A stretch of 64,000 nucleotides of DNA from Halomonas sp. (GTDB lineage Bacteria > Pseudomonadota > Gammaproteobacteria > Pseudomonadales > Halomonadaceae): NCBI RefSeq assembly GCF_011050415.1, contig NZ_DRFS01000004.1:39910-103909 (forward strand), in the 5' to 3' direction. Positions 27,701 to 36,697 of the stretch are shown here, piece by piece. A program made the position numbers and the translations under genes. The notes under the pieces were generated by a model, which worked only from the letters and a program-made list of their open reading frames with translations, did no database searches and was not told the DNA's origin. Position 1 is the stretch's first letter, and each line of letters begins with the position of its first letter.

Positions 27701-28140
27701 ACTTCTGCCAATTGGCTTTGCAACTGCTGAAGCTCGATCACTGCATCGGTTTGCAACGTTTCTAGCTCATCGAGTGGTCTGTCGCTCAAATTAGCCACTG
27801 AGAGTTGCTGAGCAGCCTCCTCAGCTTCGTTTAGCTCTCGCTGTAAACGGGTTAGAATCTCTGGCGCTTGCTCAACCCGAGTTTCCAAAGCGGCTAGTCG
27901 CTCACTGACGGCAGCTAATCGCTCATAGGCATCCAGCGCCGCTTCTAAGGCCTCTTTGTCGATGGTTTGTTGAGTTGTTAATCCGCCTTCCACGGCTTCA
28001 AGCTGCGCCAGACGTGATGTCAGCTCAGCCTGGTCAGGAACACGGTCAAGCGTATTGGCATAAACAGAGTTAACAGCAATGCTAATAATAAGCAGGGTAA
28101 ACAAACTCTTAACTACCCATTTACAGGCGTATTTCACCAC
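24790..28140 (-). CDS. mscK: MscK/KefA-like mechanosensitive channel
   Basis: About 1,116 residues if GTG 28140 is used (GAGG 10 bases upstream; TTG 28176 also in frame). Signal peptide ending YANT, a periplasmic coiled-coil region of about 470 residues rich in Gln, Glu and Arg, an array of some ten membrane helices, and at the C-terminus the MscS core: pore helix [34 protein letters not shown] and the beta domain [19 protein letters not shown] and [17 protein letters not shown]. It is a large MscK-type osmotic-release channel. Potassium dependence is known for E. coli MscK and not assumed here. Fits a salt-tolerant organism. Confidence 0.9.
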   Translation of the reverse strand: [1116 protein letters not shown]

Positions 28141-28303
28141 GTTACGTATGCCTCGTTGACATCGACAGCTCCGCAAATACGGATTATTTGGTTATTGTCA
28201 GGCGTTCTGGTATCTAGTGCAATCAGAGGTGTTGACTTCCGTGGGTGGCGTGATAGAAACAACGCTGGCATTTGCCACTTCATTTATTTTGCGAGTCACC
28301 TTG

Positions 28304-29335
28304 ATGGTCACCCGAAAACTGCCGTTCTCGAAATTTATTGTCTTACTCAGCCTTACCACACTCAGTGCGAATGCCCTCGCCGAGACACAGCAAGAGATTG
28401 AGGCACGAATCCGCGCCCTGGATGCAGAACTATATCAGTTGCGCCAGCAATTACAGCAGGTTGAAAATCCAGCAGACGCTTCGCTCGACGTGCCGTTTGA
28501 ACTACTGCCTGAAGAGGCGGCACGTGAAGACTTAAGTGAGCGACGTCAACTTGAGCAGGAGTCGAGCCGTAACCCATTTTCAATCACTACGCACCACACA
28601 AACTATCTGTTTCCGGTGAGCTACAACAGCAATCAGAATCGTGAAAGCTTCCGTAATATTTCTGAAGATGCACCAGCAAATAGTGCGGAGTTGAAGTTCC
28701 AATTTAGCGCCAAGGTCAATCTCGTTGAAGAGCTATTTGGTGACTACGGCGATGTCTATTTTGGTTATACCCAGCGTAGCTGGTGGCAAGCCTACAATAC
28801 CGATGCATCTTCGCCTTTTCGAGAAACCAATTATGAACCCGAAGTATTTATCGATTTCGATAATGCCTGGGGGGCGCTTGGCTGGGTAAATACCCGTAAC
28901 CGTATTTCCCTTAACCACCAATCTAATGGGCGCTCGTCTCCACTCTCGCGGAGTTGGAATCGGGTCTATCTTGAAAGTACTTTTCAGAGTGGCGATTGGG
29001 CATTCACTCTGGCCCCTCATTGGCGGATACCTGAATCAGACTCAGAGGACGATAACCCCGATATCGAACGCTTTATGGGCTATGGGGATGTGCGACTAGC
29101 AAAACGCTTAAACAACAATCACGAAGTCAGCGGTCAATTACGTGGTAACCCAAGCGCTGGCAATATGGGCACTCAGATTGACTACAGCTGGCCTGCCTTT
29201 AATTCCCTACGCGCCCATGTACAGTATTACTACGGGTATGGCGAGAGCATGATTGATTATGATCATCGCGTACACCGCCTCAGCATTGGCTTTAGTTTAA
29301 ATCCTTTATTTAGTGCTACAGGTCTGAACCGATAG
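28304..29335 (+). CDS. pldA: Outer membrane phospholipase A (OMPLA)
   Basis: 343 residues from ATG 28304; an upstream frame to 28217 exists and no clear ribosome site decides. Signal peptide ends in ANALAETQ, then a short coiled coil, then a 12-strand beta-barrel. The catalytic set is intact: His205 and Ser207 in LNHQSNG and Asn219 in RSWNR, with the same 2- and 12-residue spacings as E. coli PldA. It hydrolyses phospholipids in the outer leaflet of the outer membrane, needs Ca2+ and works as a dimer. Divergent from mscK. Confidence 0.9.
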   Translation: MVTRKLPFSKFIVLLSLTTLSANALAETQQEIEARIRALDAELYQLRQQLQQVENPADASLDVPFELLPEEAAREDLSERRQLEQESSRNPFSITTHHTNYLFPVSYNSNQNRESFRNISEDAPANSAELKFQFSAKVNLVEELFGDYGDVYFGYTQRSWWQAYNTDASSPFRETNYEPEVFIDFDNAWGALGWVNTRNRISLNHQSNGRSSPLSRSWNRVYLESTFQSGDWAFTLAPHWRIPESDSEDDNPDIERFMGYGDVRLAKRLNNNHEVSGQLRGNPSAGNMGTQIDYSWPAFNSLRAHVQYYYGYGESMIDYDHRVHRLSIGFSLNPLFSATGLNR

Positions 29336-29412
29336 GGGCAAATACTTGTCTCTTACTATGTGGCTGCTATGCTAGTAGCTGCAATTTTATTCACTCGTCA
29401 AAGGAAGACACC

Positions 29413-29745
29413 ATGGCTAAACGTCAGCCCCCCTACTTTTCGCAAGCAGATCAACTTAAAGATGACCTGCGCCATTTAAGCGAAACTGTCGAAGAATTGG
29501 TCAACGCTACAGCGAAGGATGCTAGTGGTGAAATGAAAGACCTTCGCAGCCGTGCTGAACGCCGTTTAAAAGATACCCGGGATCGTCTTGAAGCACGCGG
29601 TGAACGTCTTTATGACGAAACGCGTGATTCACTCACTCACCAAGCAGATGCTTGTGACCGTTATGTCCACGATAACCCTTGGACAAGTATTGGTATTGGT
29701 GCAGCAGCAGGGCTAGTTGTGGGTATGCTGCTCGGTCGTCGCTAA
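29413..29745 (+). CDS. yqjD: YqjD/ElaB-type (DUF883) membrane protein
   Basis: 110 residues. A charged helical N-terminal part (coiled-coil-like, DLRHLSETVEELVNATAKDASGEMKDL) and a C-terminal GIGAAAGLVVGMLLGRR anchor typical of DUF883. In E. coli this family is linked to ribosome association at the inner membrane in stationary phase. First gene of a trio: its stop overlaps the next start (TAATGG). Confidence 0.88.
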   Translation: MAKRQPPYFSQADQLKDDLRHLSETVEELVNATAKDASGEMKDLRSRAERRLKDTRDRLEARGERLYDETRDSLTHQADACDRYVHDNPWTSIGIGAAAGLVVGMLLGRR

Positions 29746-30149
29746 TGGCCTTGGGTCCTACCCAACGCGTCTTCTCTGCCGTCAAACGCCTGCTGAAATC
29801 GCTAATAGCAAATAGTGAAACCCGCCTGCGTTTGGCGGTGTTTGAATTAGAAGAAGAACGTGCTCGCTTAGTCACACTAATGCTACTTGCCGGTGCAAGC
29901 CTATTACTGCTTTTATTAGGTATTGCTACGCTGACAGCGTTGGTTGTGGTTCTGTTTTGGGACACCTACCGTTTAACAGCGATTGGCATTAGTGCAGGCG
30001 TTTTAATAGGCGCAAGTTTCTTACTTGCGGTCATGGCCATTCGTCAGTCGAAGCGCCACTCCCTATTGAAAGAGACACTTAAACAGCTTTCCGCTGACAG
30101 AGCACTGCTTGAGGAGCCTAGTGATGAAACCATCCGAAAACACCGCTAA
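29745..30149 (+). CDS. yqjE: YqjE-like (phage holin family, DUF1469) membrane protein
   Basis: 134 residues from ATG 29745, overlapping the previous stop by one base; an earlier ATG 29679 in the same frame lies inside yqjD. N-terminal helix with a SETRLRLAVFELEEERAR segment, then two transmembrane helices (LLLLLLGIATLTALVVVLFW and IGISAGVLIGASFLLAVMAI). The family name holin does not imply lysis activity. Function unknown; second gene of the yqjDEK-like operon. Confidence 0.85.
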   Translation: MALGPTQRVFSAVKRLLKSLIANSETRLRLAVFELEEERARLVTLMLLAGASLLLLLLGIATLTALVVVLFWDTYRLTAIGISAGVLIGASFLLAVMAIRQSKRHSLLKETLKQLSADRALLEEPSDETIRKHR

Positions 30150-30423
30150 GCCGTTAAGTCGTGCTGAACGTAAAGCGCTTTTACTAGCTGAGCTTGAGCA
30201 ACAGCGTGTGGATATTCTGGTTGACAGTGAATACCTGCAGCAAGCTGCGCTGCCGTTGGATAGAAGTTGGCAGAGCTTCAAATTGCCACTTTATGCGGCG
30301 GGCGGTGTCGCCGCATTTAGTTTGATGCGCCACCCTGGTGGCGCAATGGCAGCCGGTAGAAAAGCGCTTGCTGGCTATATGCTGTTCAAAAAACTTAAAT
30401 TATTAGCCAAGGTGGCTACTTAA
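30124..30423 (+). CDS. yqjK: YqjK-like family protein
   Basis: 99 residues from ATG 30124, 7 bases after GAGGAG; it overlaps the end of yqjE by 26 bases in another frame. Two short hydrophobic stretches near the C-terminus (LPLYAAGGVAAFSLM and ALAGYMLFKKLKLLAKV) suggest weak membrane association. Third gene of the yqjDEK-like trio; small and poorly conserved, so the symbol rests mainly on position. Confidence 0.7.
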   Translation: MKPSENTAKPLSRAERKALLLAELEQQRVDILVDSEYLQQAALPLDRSWQSFKLPLYAAGGVAAFSLMRHPGGAMAAGRKALAGYMLFKKLKLLAKVAT

Positions 30424-30457
30424 TTTCGAAGCATCTGTTTGATGTTAGTGAGGTTGT

Positions 30458-31642
30458 TTAGCAGGATTGTCCGCAGGCAACCCCACTGGCCCACGCCCAC
30501 TGAAAGTTATACCCCCCAAGCTCCCCTGTTACATCTAAGACCTCGCCGATAAAACGCAGCTGCGGCATACCGTTAACTTCAAATGTCTTTGACGATATTG
30601 CGTCGGTATTAACGCCCCCCATGGTGACTTCTGCCGTACGCCAGCCTTCGGTACCCGCTGGTTTAAGTTGCCATGCATTGAGTCGTAACGCCCATTCATC
30701 TAGCGTTTGATTGGCATATTGAGCCAGTGGGCGCGCGGGATCATGCTCGGAATACCATTCCAGCAGTGCTTGAGCCAAGCGCTTGGGGAAGCGCTCGGCA
30801 AGCCAAGTGGACAGCTGACGTTTGGGGGTTATTTGCCGTGCTTCACGCAGCGATTCAGCCACCTTTTCATTGGGCAGCAAATCAATCGTAATGTACTCCC
30901 CAGGCTGCCACACGCTGGATATTTGCAACATCGCAGGACCCGACAAGCCCCGGTGAGTAAATAGCATTGGCTCTACAAACCTACGTTCGCCAGCGCTTAC
31001 CGAGATGGGGACACTCAAACCAGAAAGCTCAGCGGCACGTGTTTTCCATGTATCGCTCAAGGTAAAAGGCACTAGCCCCGGCCGCGTAGTTAACACCTCT
31101 AAACCAAATTGCCGGGCGATATCATAACCAAACCCTGTCGCTCCCATGGTGGGAATGGAAAGGCCTCCTGTAGCGACCACCACGACACCAGCCTCAATTT
31201 TTCCCATAGAAGTAGAGAGCTGCATAGCATCCCCGCACTGCTCTACTATGGTTATTTGGGTATTTAGCGCTATTTCAGCACCCGCCCACTCACATTCAGT
31301 CAGTAACGTACGGACTATTTCCTTGGCGGAGGTTGCGCAAAACAGCTGCCCAGGCGTTTTTTCAATATGCTCAACGCCGTGCCTTTCAACCAATTCAACA
31401 AAGTGCTCAGGGCGGTACCTTTTGAGCGCAGAAATACAAAAGTAAGGATTTGACGAGTAAAAGTGCTGTGGCGTTGTCCCAAGATTGGTAAAGTTGCAGC
31501 GGCCACCGCCAGACATCAGAATCTTTTTGCCCGCTTTGTTAGCATGATCAAGCACTAAGACTCGCTTGCCAGCATAGCCTGCTGAAGCGGCACACATTAA
31601 GCCTGCAGCACCGGCACCGATAATCACTACGTCATAGGTCAT
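30458..31642 (-). CDS. HI0933/YhiN-family FAD-dependent oxidoreductase
   Basis: 394 residues from ATG 31642; the longer frame to 31687 adds 15 unconserved residues. N-terminal dinucleotide fold YDVVIIGAGAAGLMCAASAG, KKILMSGGGRCNFTN (the family signature), VVATGGLSIPTMGATG and C-terminal GEVLDVTGELGGYNFQWAWASG. This is the HI0933 group, an uncharacterised flavoprotein family sometimes called aminoacetone oxidase. Cytosolic; substrate unknown. Confidence 0.88.
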   Translation of the reverse strand: MTYDVVIIGAGAAGLMCAASAGYAGKRVLVLDHANKAGKKILMSGGGRCNFTNLGTTPQHFYSSNPYFCISALKRYRPEHFVELVERHGVEHIEKTPGQLFCATSAKEIVRTLLTECEWAGAEIALNTQITIVEQCGDAMQLSTSMGKIEAGVVVVATGGLSIPTMGATGFGYDIARQFGLEVLTTRPGLVPFTLSDTWKTRAAELSGLSVPISVSAGERRFVEPMLFTHRGLSGPAMLQISSVWQPGEYITIDLLPNEKVAESLREARQITPKRQLSTWLAERFPKRLAQALLEWYSEHDPARPLAQYANQTLDEWALRLNAWQLKPAGTEGWRTAEVTMGGVNTDAISSKTFEVNGMPQLRFIGEVLDVTGELGGYNFQWAWASGVACGQSC

Positions 31643-31731
31643 GATAGCTGACTCATGAGGGCTGCTCCCGCCATAAAAAAATGGCATTTTAACAGGGACG
31701 GCACGAAAAAATGCTATATATTAAAAACAAT

Positions 31732-31751
31732 ATGTACAATAAATGTACAAT
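31732..31751. promoter_or_regulatory. Direct repeat of TGTACA boxes upstream of the RND pump
   Basis: ATGTACAAT occurs twice (31732-31740, 31743-31751), giving two palindromic TGTACA cores 11 bp apart. Located ~115 bp before the RND adaptor start and ~90 bp before the divergent flavoprotein start. The 11-bp phase suggests a repressor operator (TetR-type pumps regulators often use such sites), but no regulator gene is next to it. Further on, CCCAGGC at 31783 and GCCTGGG at 31813 could fold in the 5' leader. Confidence 0.35.
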
Positions 31752-31866
31752 TAAAATCGTTTTGGTCTCAATCGCTAACTGACCCAGGCGAATAAGTGCC
31801 ACTTCCTAGAAGGCCTGGGGGCACTGCCTAAATACGTTTGCTTTGCCATCTAACGCTGAGATAACT

Positions 31867-32949
31867 ATGCATTTCCCACTACATCGACGATTGCTAACCC
31901 TATTGGCGCTCGCCCCTCTGAGCCTTTTACCCATCGATTATGTCTTCGCTCAAACACCGCCCTCTGTTATAGGTACTCGCGCGGTAATGACCACTTGGTC
32001 TGACCCCTTAGAGGCATTGGGAACGCTCAGTGCTGAAGAGAGCGTTACGCTATCTGCTACCGTCACGGAAATTGTTGCCGACATCAATTTCCGTGACGGC
32101 GAACAAGTTGATGAAGGACAACTGCTTATTCGGCTGGAAGATGCTGAAGAGCAGGCACAGTTAAGAGCATCACAGGCACTACGGGATGAACGCCGTAATG
32201 CCTCTACCCGCGCCACTCAACTACAAGATCGTAACTTAGCCGCTCGGGCAGATGTTGAGGATAGCCAATCAAGACTGCGTCAGGCGGAAGCTGATATTCA
32301 AGCGATCGAAGCAAGGCTATCAAATTATCGTATTCAGGCACCCTTCAGCGGCCGCGTAGGTTTCCGTAATATCAGTGTTGGCACCTTGGTAACGCCCGGC
32401 ATGGATCTGGTGACCCTGGATAAGCTAGACGTAATGAAGCTCGACTTTAGCGTACCCGAGGTATTTCTTGGGCGACTTTCACCTGGCCTGATGCTTAACA
32501 CCTCTACCGCAGCCTACCCTGACGATGTCTTTAGCGGTGAAATAGCCACCATTGGTACGCGAGTAGACCCGGTAACCCGCAGTATTAACATACGCGCTGA
32601 ACTAGACAATACGGACGGACGCTTGCGCCCTGGCATGCTAATGCAGGTGATCGTTCAACAGCGCGTGCGTGATTCCGTGGTTATCCCCGAAGCGGCCATC
32701 GAACCTAGCGGTGACCGTCACTCAGTCATGCTTATTGAGGAGAGCGATGGCACCACGCGTCTGACTAAGCGCAATATTTCTATTGGTGAGCGTCGCTATG
32801 GTCAGGTGGAGGTTCTCGAGGGTTTAGCCGCCGATGAGCTGATTGTTGTGCACGGCTTACAGCTGGCTCGAGATGGGCAAGAAGCCAGATTAATCGGCAT
32901 TGTTGACGATGAAACAGGTCTCCGTGCGCTGTTGGAGGCTGACCGCTAA
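31867..32949 (+). CDS. RND efflux periplasmic adaptor (membrane fusion protein)
   Basis: 360 residues from ATG 31867 with GAG at a usual distance. Sec signal peptide (ends VFAQT). Family layout: lipoyl/barrel-sandwich half (TLSAEESVTLSATVTEIVADINFRDGEQVDEGQLLIRL), helical hairpin, second lipoyl half YRIQAPFSGRVGFRNISVGTLVTPG, and beta-barrel. It couples the inner-membrane RND pump to an outer-membrane channel, which is not encoded here. Stop and start overlap with the pump gene (TAATG). Confidence 0.92.
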   Translation: MHFPLHRRLLTLLALAPLSLLPIDYVFAQTPPSVIGTRAVMTTWSDPLEALGTLSAEESVTLSATVTEIVADINFRDGEQVDEGQLLIRLEDAEEQAQLRASQALRDERRNASTRATQLQDRNLAARADVEDSQSRLRQAEADIQAIEARLSNYRIQAPFSGRVGFRNISVGTLVTPGMDLVTLDKLDVMKLDFSVPEVFLGRLSPGLMLNTSTAAYPDDVFSGEIATIGTRVDPVTRSINIRAELDNTDGRLRPGMLMQVIVQQRVRDSVVIPEAAIEPSGDRHSVMLIEESDGTTRLTKRNISIGERRYGQVEVLEGLAADELIVVHGLQLARDGQEARLIGIVDDETGLRALLEADR

Positions 32950-35900
32950 TGCGCATATCGGATATTTCAGTTCAGCGCCCTGTGCTCGCGATGGTGATCG
33001 CGGCACTGATTATTGCGTTTGGCTTAATGGCACTTAATCGCTTGCCGCTGCAAGAATACCCCACTATCGACCCGCCAGTAGTAACGATTGATACCCGTTA
33101 TCCCGGCGCCTCGGCTAACGTTGTCGAAACGCGTATCACCCAAGTACTTGAAGACCGTATCGCGGGGGTGGAAGGCATTGAGCTAATTACCTCGCGAAGC
33201 GAAGATGGTCGCTCTCAGATCGAGATAGAGTTTGGCATTGATATGAATATCGATGCCGCCGCCAATGATGTGCGCGACCGTATTTCTGGCGCGTTACGCA
33301 ACCTACCTGACGACGCAGACAACCCGGAAGTCACCAAAGCGGATAGCAGTGAAGAAATTGTCGTATGGCTCAGCCTTTCCGGCGAAGATTATTCCATCAC
33401 CGAACTCACCGATTACGCCAACCGCTACCTGGTCGATAGTCTTTCAGTGCAGTCTGGGGTGGCGCGGGTGCGTGTGGGCGGTGGCAGTGACTATGCCATG
33501 CGTGTTTGGCTAAATCGCAACGCATTAGCCGCTCGCGGCCTTACCGTTAGTGATATTGAAGATGCCCTTCGAGCTGAAAACGTTGAACTACCGGCAGGTT
33601 CGATTGAATCAGAAGATCGCCAGTTTATTGTGCGCCTGCCCCGCAGCTTTGCCAGTGCCGATGATTTTAAGCGACTTGCCATTAATCAGGGTGATAACGG
33701 TTATCTGGTGCGCCTTGCTGATGTGGCTAGAGTTGAAGTTGGCGCGGTAGAGGACCGCTCAGTATTTCGCTCCAATGGCGTTCCCATGGTGGGCCTTGGT
33801 ATGATCATGCAGTCCACCGCCAATATCATTGAGCTATCTGAAGCGGTACAGGCAGAACTTGAGCGGCTCCAAGGCACATTGCCAGAGGGGATGTCGCTAA
33901 GCCTAAATTATGATGCTTCACTTTTTGTCTCGGGGGCAATTAACCAAGTAGTCACGACGCTATTTATCGCCATGGGGCTGGTCGTGGTGGTGATCTTTCT
34001 CTTTTTGGGCAATTTACGCACCACCCTCATCCCCGCGGTCACCGTTCCCATTGCCGTGATTGGTGCTTTTACCGCCTTGGCGGCGATGAATTTTTCAATC
34101 AATCTGTTAACGCTGTTAGCCCTGGTACTGGCGATAGGCCTGATCGTCGATGACGCCATCGTCGTGCTTGAAAACATCAACCGCCGAATGCATGACTATG
34201 GCGAAACGCCACTAGTAGCCGCTTTTCGCGGCACCCGACAAATTGCCTTTGCAGTCATCGCCACAACCCTCGTCTTGGTAGCGGTTTTTTTGCCGTTAAG
34301 CATGTTGCAAGGCGATATCGGACGGCTGTTTTCTGAATTTGCGCTGACCATGGCCGCTGCCGTCGTCTTCTCTACCCTGCTAGCGCTAACCCTAACGCCC
34401 ATGATGGCGTCAAAGATCCTCAAACCAGGCATGCACGATAGCCGTATTGGTAAAGGCGTGCAGTGGATGCTGAATGGCACCCAGCGCCGCTACCAAGGCG
34501 GGCTTGAGTGGATGCTCAAGATGCGTTGGCTGGTAGTGGCGATGTTTGTGCTGTTAATTGCCGCCACCGTCTGGATTGCATCCGCGCTACCCAACGAATA
34601 TACCCCCCAGGAGGACCGGGGCAACTTCATCGTGATGGTCAATGGCCCCGAAGGCGCTACCTTCGACTACATGATGGATTATATGGATGAAATCGAAGCA
34701 CGCATGTCCCCGCTGGTAGACAGTGGAGAGCTTGAGCGCGTTGTGGTGCGTGCACCCCGCGGTTTCGGCAATATCGAAAACTTTAATAGCGGTTTTATTA
34801 TCGTCAATATGGCCGACTGGGGCAGCCGCCGCAGTGCCTGGGAGATTATGGCGGAGGTGCGCGCAACGCTGAGTACATTGCCTGGGGTGCAGGCTTTCCC
34901 GGTTATGCGTCAAGGGTTTGGTCAGCGCACCCAAAAGCCCGTGCAGTTTGTACTCGGCGGCGGCACCTACGAAGACCTTGCCCGCTGGCGCGATACGCTG
35001 ATGAATCACGTGCGTGAAAATAATCCACGCTTATTGGCCCTGGAGAGCAATTACAACGAGACCCAACCGCAGCTGCGCGTCGATATTAATTATGAGCGCG
35101 CCGCAGCGCTAGGCGTCACGGTCACCGAAATCGGCCGTACGTTAGAAGTATTACTGGGTGGGCGCAATGTCACTCGCTATGTAGATGACGGTGAAGAGTA
35201 CGATGTGATTTTAGAGGGAGACCGCAGTAGCCAGAACAGTCCGCGGGCACTGGATAATATACAGGTGCGTTCGTCACGCTCAGGTGAACTCATTCCTTTG
35301 GCAAGCCTTGTGACGCTTTCTGACTTTGCTGGTGCCAGCACCTTGAACCGCTTTGATCGCATACGGGCGATTACCATTGAGGCCAACTTAGCGGATGGCT
35401 ATCCGCTTGGCGAAGCACTCGCTTACTTAGAGCAGAGTGCCGTGGATCTGCTACCCGAAGAGGTACAAACCAATGTGGCAGGCCCATCGCGCGACTTCCA
35501 GCAGGCCAGCGGAGCCACGACGTTTTTGCTGGTGCTTGGCGCCCTGGTCGTGTTCTTAGTATTAGCCGCGCAGTTTGAGAGCCTTATCCACCCCTTTGTG
35601 ATTATGCTCACGGTACCTTTGGCAATGAGCGGGGCGTTACTTGCGCTGCTACTTAGCGGTCAATCGCTGAATATTTATAGCCAGGTAGGGCTAGTATTAC
35701 TGATTGGCCTGGCAGCTAAAAATGGCATTTTAATCGTCGAGTTTGCCAATCAGTTACGGGATGAAGGCCGCGAGTTTCACTCGGCGCTGATTGAAGCGTC
35801 GGTTACCCGCCTACGCCCCATTTTGATGACCGCCGTGACCACTATGGCCGGTGCTATTCCGCTGATTGTGTCTACCGGCCCAGGGGCAGAGTCTCGCTTA

Positions 35901-36068
35901 GTAATAGGCACCGTTATTATGGCGGGCGTTGGCTCAGCGACAATATTCACGCTGTTCGTGGTACCTGTCGCTTACGACTTACTGGCACGCCACACTGGCT
36001 CGCCAGGCGCGGTTAAACGCCGTCTGGAAGAAGAGATAGCCAACGCGCCGGGAGAGCAACAAACATAA
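32949..36068 (+). CDS. RND multidrug efflux transporter (AcrB/HAE1-like)
   Basis: 1,039 residues, the usual size. Twelve predicted membrane helices with two large periplasmic loops. N-terminal PVLAMVIAALIIAFGLMALNRLP, GxxxD in the fourth helix VLAIGLIVDDAIVVLENI with the proton-relay pair Asp-Asp, and second-half VGLVLLIGLAAKNGILIVEFA. Proton-driven export of hydrophobic or amphiphilic compounds. Its relatives are MexW/MdtB-like and AcrB-like; substrate cannot be read. Translation coupled to the adaptor. Confidence 0.93.
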   Translation: MRISDISVQRPVLAMVIAALIIAFGLMALNRLPLQEYPTIDPPVVTIDTRYPGASANVVETRITQVLEDRIAGVEGIELITSRSEDGRSQIEIEFGIDMNIDAAANDVRDRISGALRNLPDDADNPEVTKADSSEEIVVWLSLSGEDYSITELTDYANRYLVDSLSVQSGVARVRVGGGSDYAMRVWLNRNALAARGLTVSDIEDALRAENVELPAGSIESEDRQFIVRLPRSFASADDFKRLAINQGDNGYLVRLADVARVEVGAVEDRSVFRSNGVPMVGLGMIMQSTANIIELSEAVQAELERLQGTLPEGMSLSLNYDASLFVSGAINQVVTTLFIAMGLVVVVIFLFLGNLRTTLIPAVTVPIAVIGAFTALAAMNFSINLLTLLALVLAIGLIVDDAIVVLENINRRMHDYGETPLVAAFRGTRQIAFAVIATTLVLVAVFLPLSMLQGDIGRLFSEFALTMAAAVVFSTLLALTLTPMMASKILKPGMHDSRIGKGVQWMLNGTQRRYQGGLEWMLKMRWLVVAMFVLLIAATVWIASALPNEYTPQEDRGNFIVMVNGPEGATFDYMMDYMDEIEARMSPLVDSGELERVVVRAPRGFGNIENFNSGFIIVNMADWGSRRSAWEIMAEVRATLSTLPGVQAFPVMRQGFGQRTQKPVQFVLGGGTYEDLARWRDTLMNHVRENNPRLLALESNYNETQPQLRVDINYERAAALGVTVTEIGRTLEVLLGGRNVTRYVDDGEEYDVILEGDRSSQNSPRALDNIQVRSSRSGELIPLASLVTLSDFAGASTLNRFDRIRAITIEANLADGYPLGEALAYLEQSAVDLLPEEVQTNVAGPSRDFQQASGATTFLLVLGALVVFLVLAAQFESLIHPFVIMLTVPLAMSGALLALLLSGQSLNIYSQVGLVLLIGLAAKNGILIVEFANQLRDEGREFHSALIEASVTRLRPILMTAVTTMAGAIPLIVSTGPGAESRLVIGTVIMAGVGSATIFTLFVVPVAYDLLARHTGSPGAVKRRLEEEIANAPGEQQT

Positions 36069-36084
36069 GCAGGTTTTTCAAAAT

Positions 36085-36113
36085 AAAAAAGGGTGCCTAA
36101 CGGCACCCTTTTT
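36085..36113. terminator. Bidirectional terminator between RND gene and DUF3617 gene
   Basis: A perfect stem with A-run and T-run on both sides (AAAAAGGGTGCC at 36086-36097, GGCACCCTTTTT at 36102-36113, loop TAAC). Serves both convergent genes. Confidence 0.9.
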
Positions 36114-36130
36114 CAATAGTAAGGCAGCGA

Positions 36131-36559
36131 TTATTCACACTCGCCCAAATACTCGCCATCAATAACCGTATTCATGCTCAGTTCACCCATAGGTGACTGG
36201 GTCAGGATATCAACACTACCTTCAATACGCTCGCCCATAAAACGCATTTCGCCATCGATGGTTGCTTCGCCACCCTCGGCACGGCATACCATGCTATAGG
36301 TAAGTCCATCCTCATTCATTTCCTGATGAAGTAACTCACAGCCTTCTTCTTCCTCAATGAAGCCAAACTCTGCGCCATCAAGCTCCTCTTGAGTTATACA
36401 TTGGCGTTCAGTTTCCGTTTGATCCGGAATTTCCATTTCGCCACTAATACTGGTTGTGCTAGTAAACTCCCACTCACCTGCGGTTACATTTGGTGTTTCG
36501 GCCAAAGCGACCATTGGAAAGGCCATAACGGCCGCTACTGCCATGTTACGTAACATCAT
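36131..36559 (-). CDS. DUF3617 domain-containing secreted protein
   Basis: 142 residues from ATG 36559; a GTG at 36571 is in frame but the GAGAG site favours the ATG. Sec signal peptide to MVALAET. Mature part starts NVTAGEWEFTSTTS with two conserved cysteines in RQCITQEEL and EEGCELL, then MVCRAEGGEATIDGEMRF and ends EYLGEC: pattern of DUF3617. Four cysteines suggest periplasmic disulfides. Strongly acidic, as expected in a halophile. Function unknown. Confidence 0.82.
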   Translation of the reverse strand: MMLRNMAVAAVMAFPMVALAETPNVTAGEWEFTSTTSISGEMEIPDQTETERQCITQEELDGAEFGFIEEEEGCELLHQEMNEDGLTYSMVCRAEGGEATIDGEMRFMGERIEGSVDILTQSPMGELSMNTVIDGEYLGECE

Positions 36560-36697
36560 CGCTACTCTCACTGTGTTGCTTTAGGAAACCCGTGAATATC
36601 CTACCTGATTCAACCTAACGATGCCCAACCTGCCTATCACGCTGCTACACTTTGAGTACTTACTTGAGTGTATTAACAGCCTATAAAGGTAGCGAAT

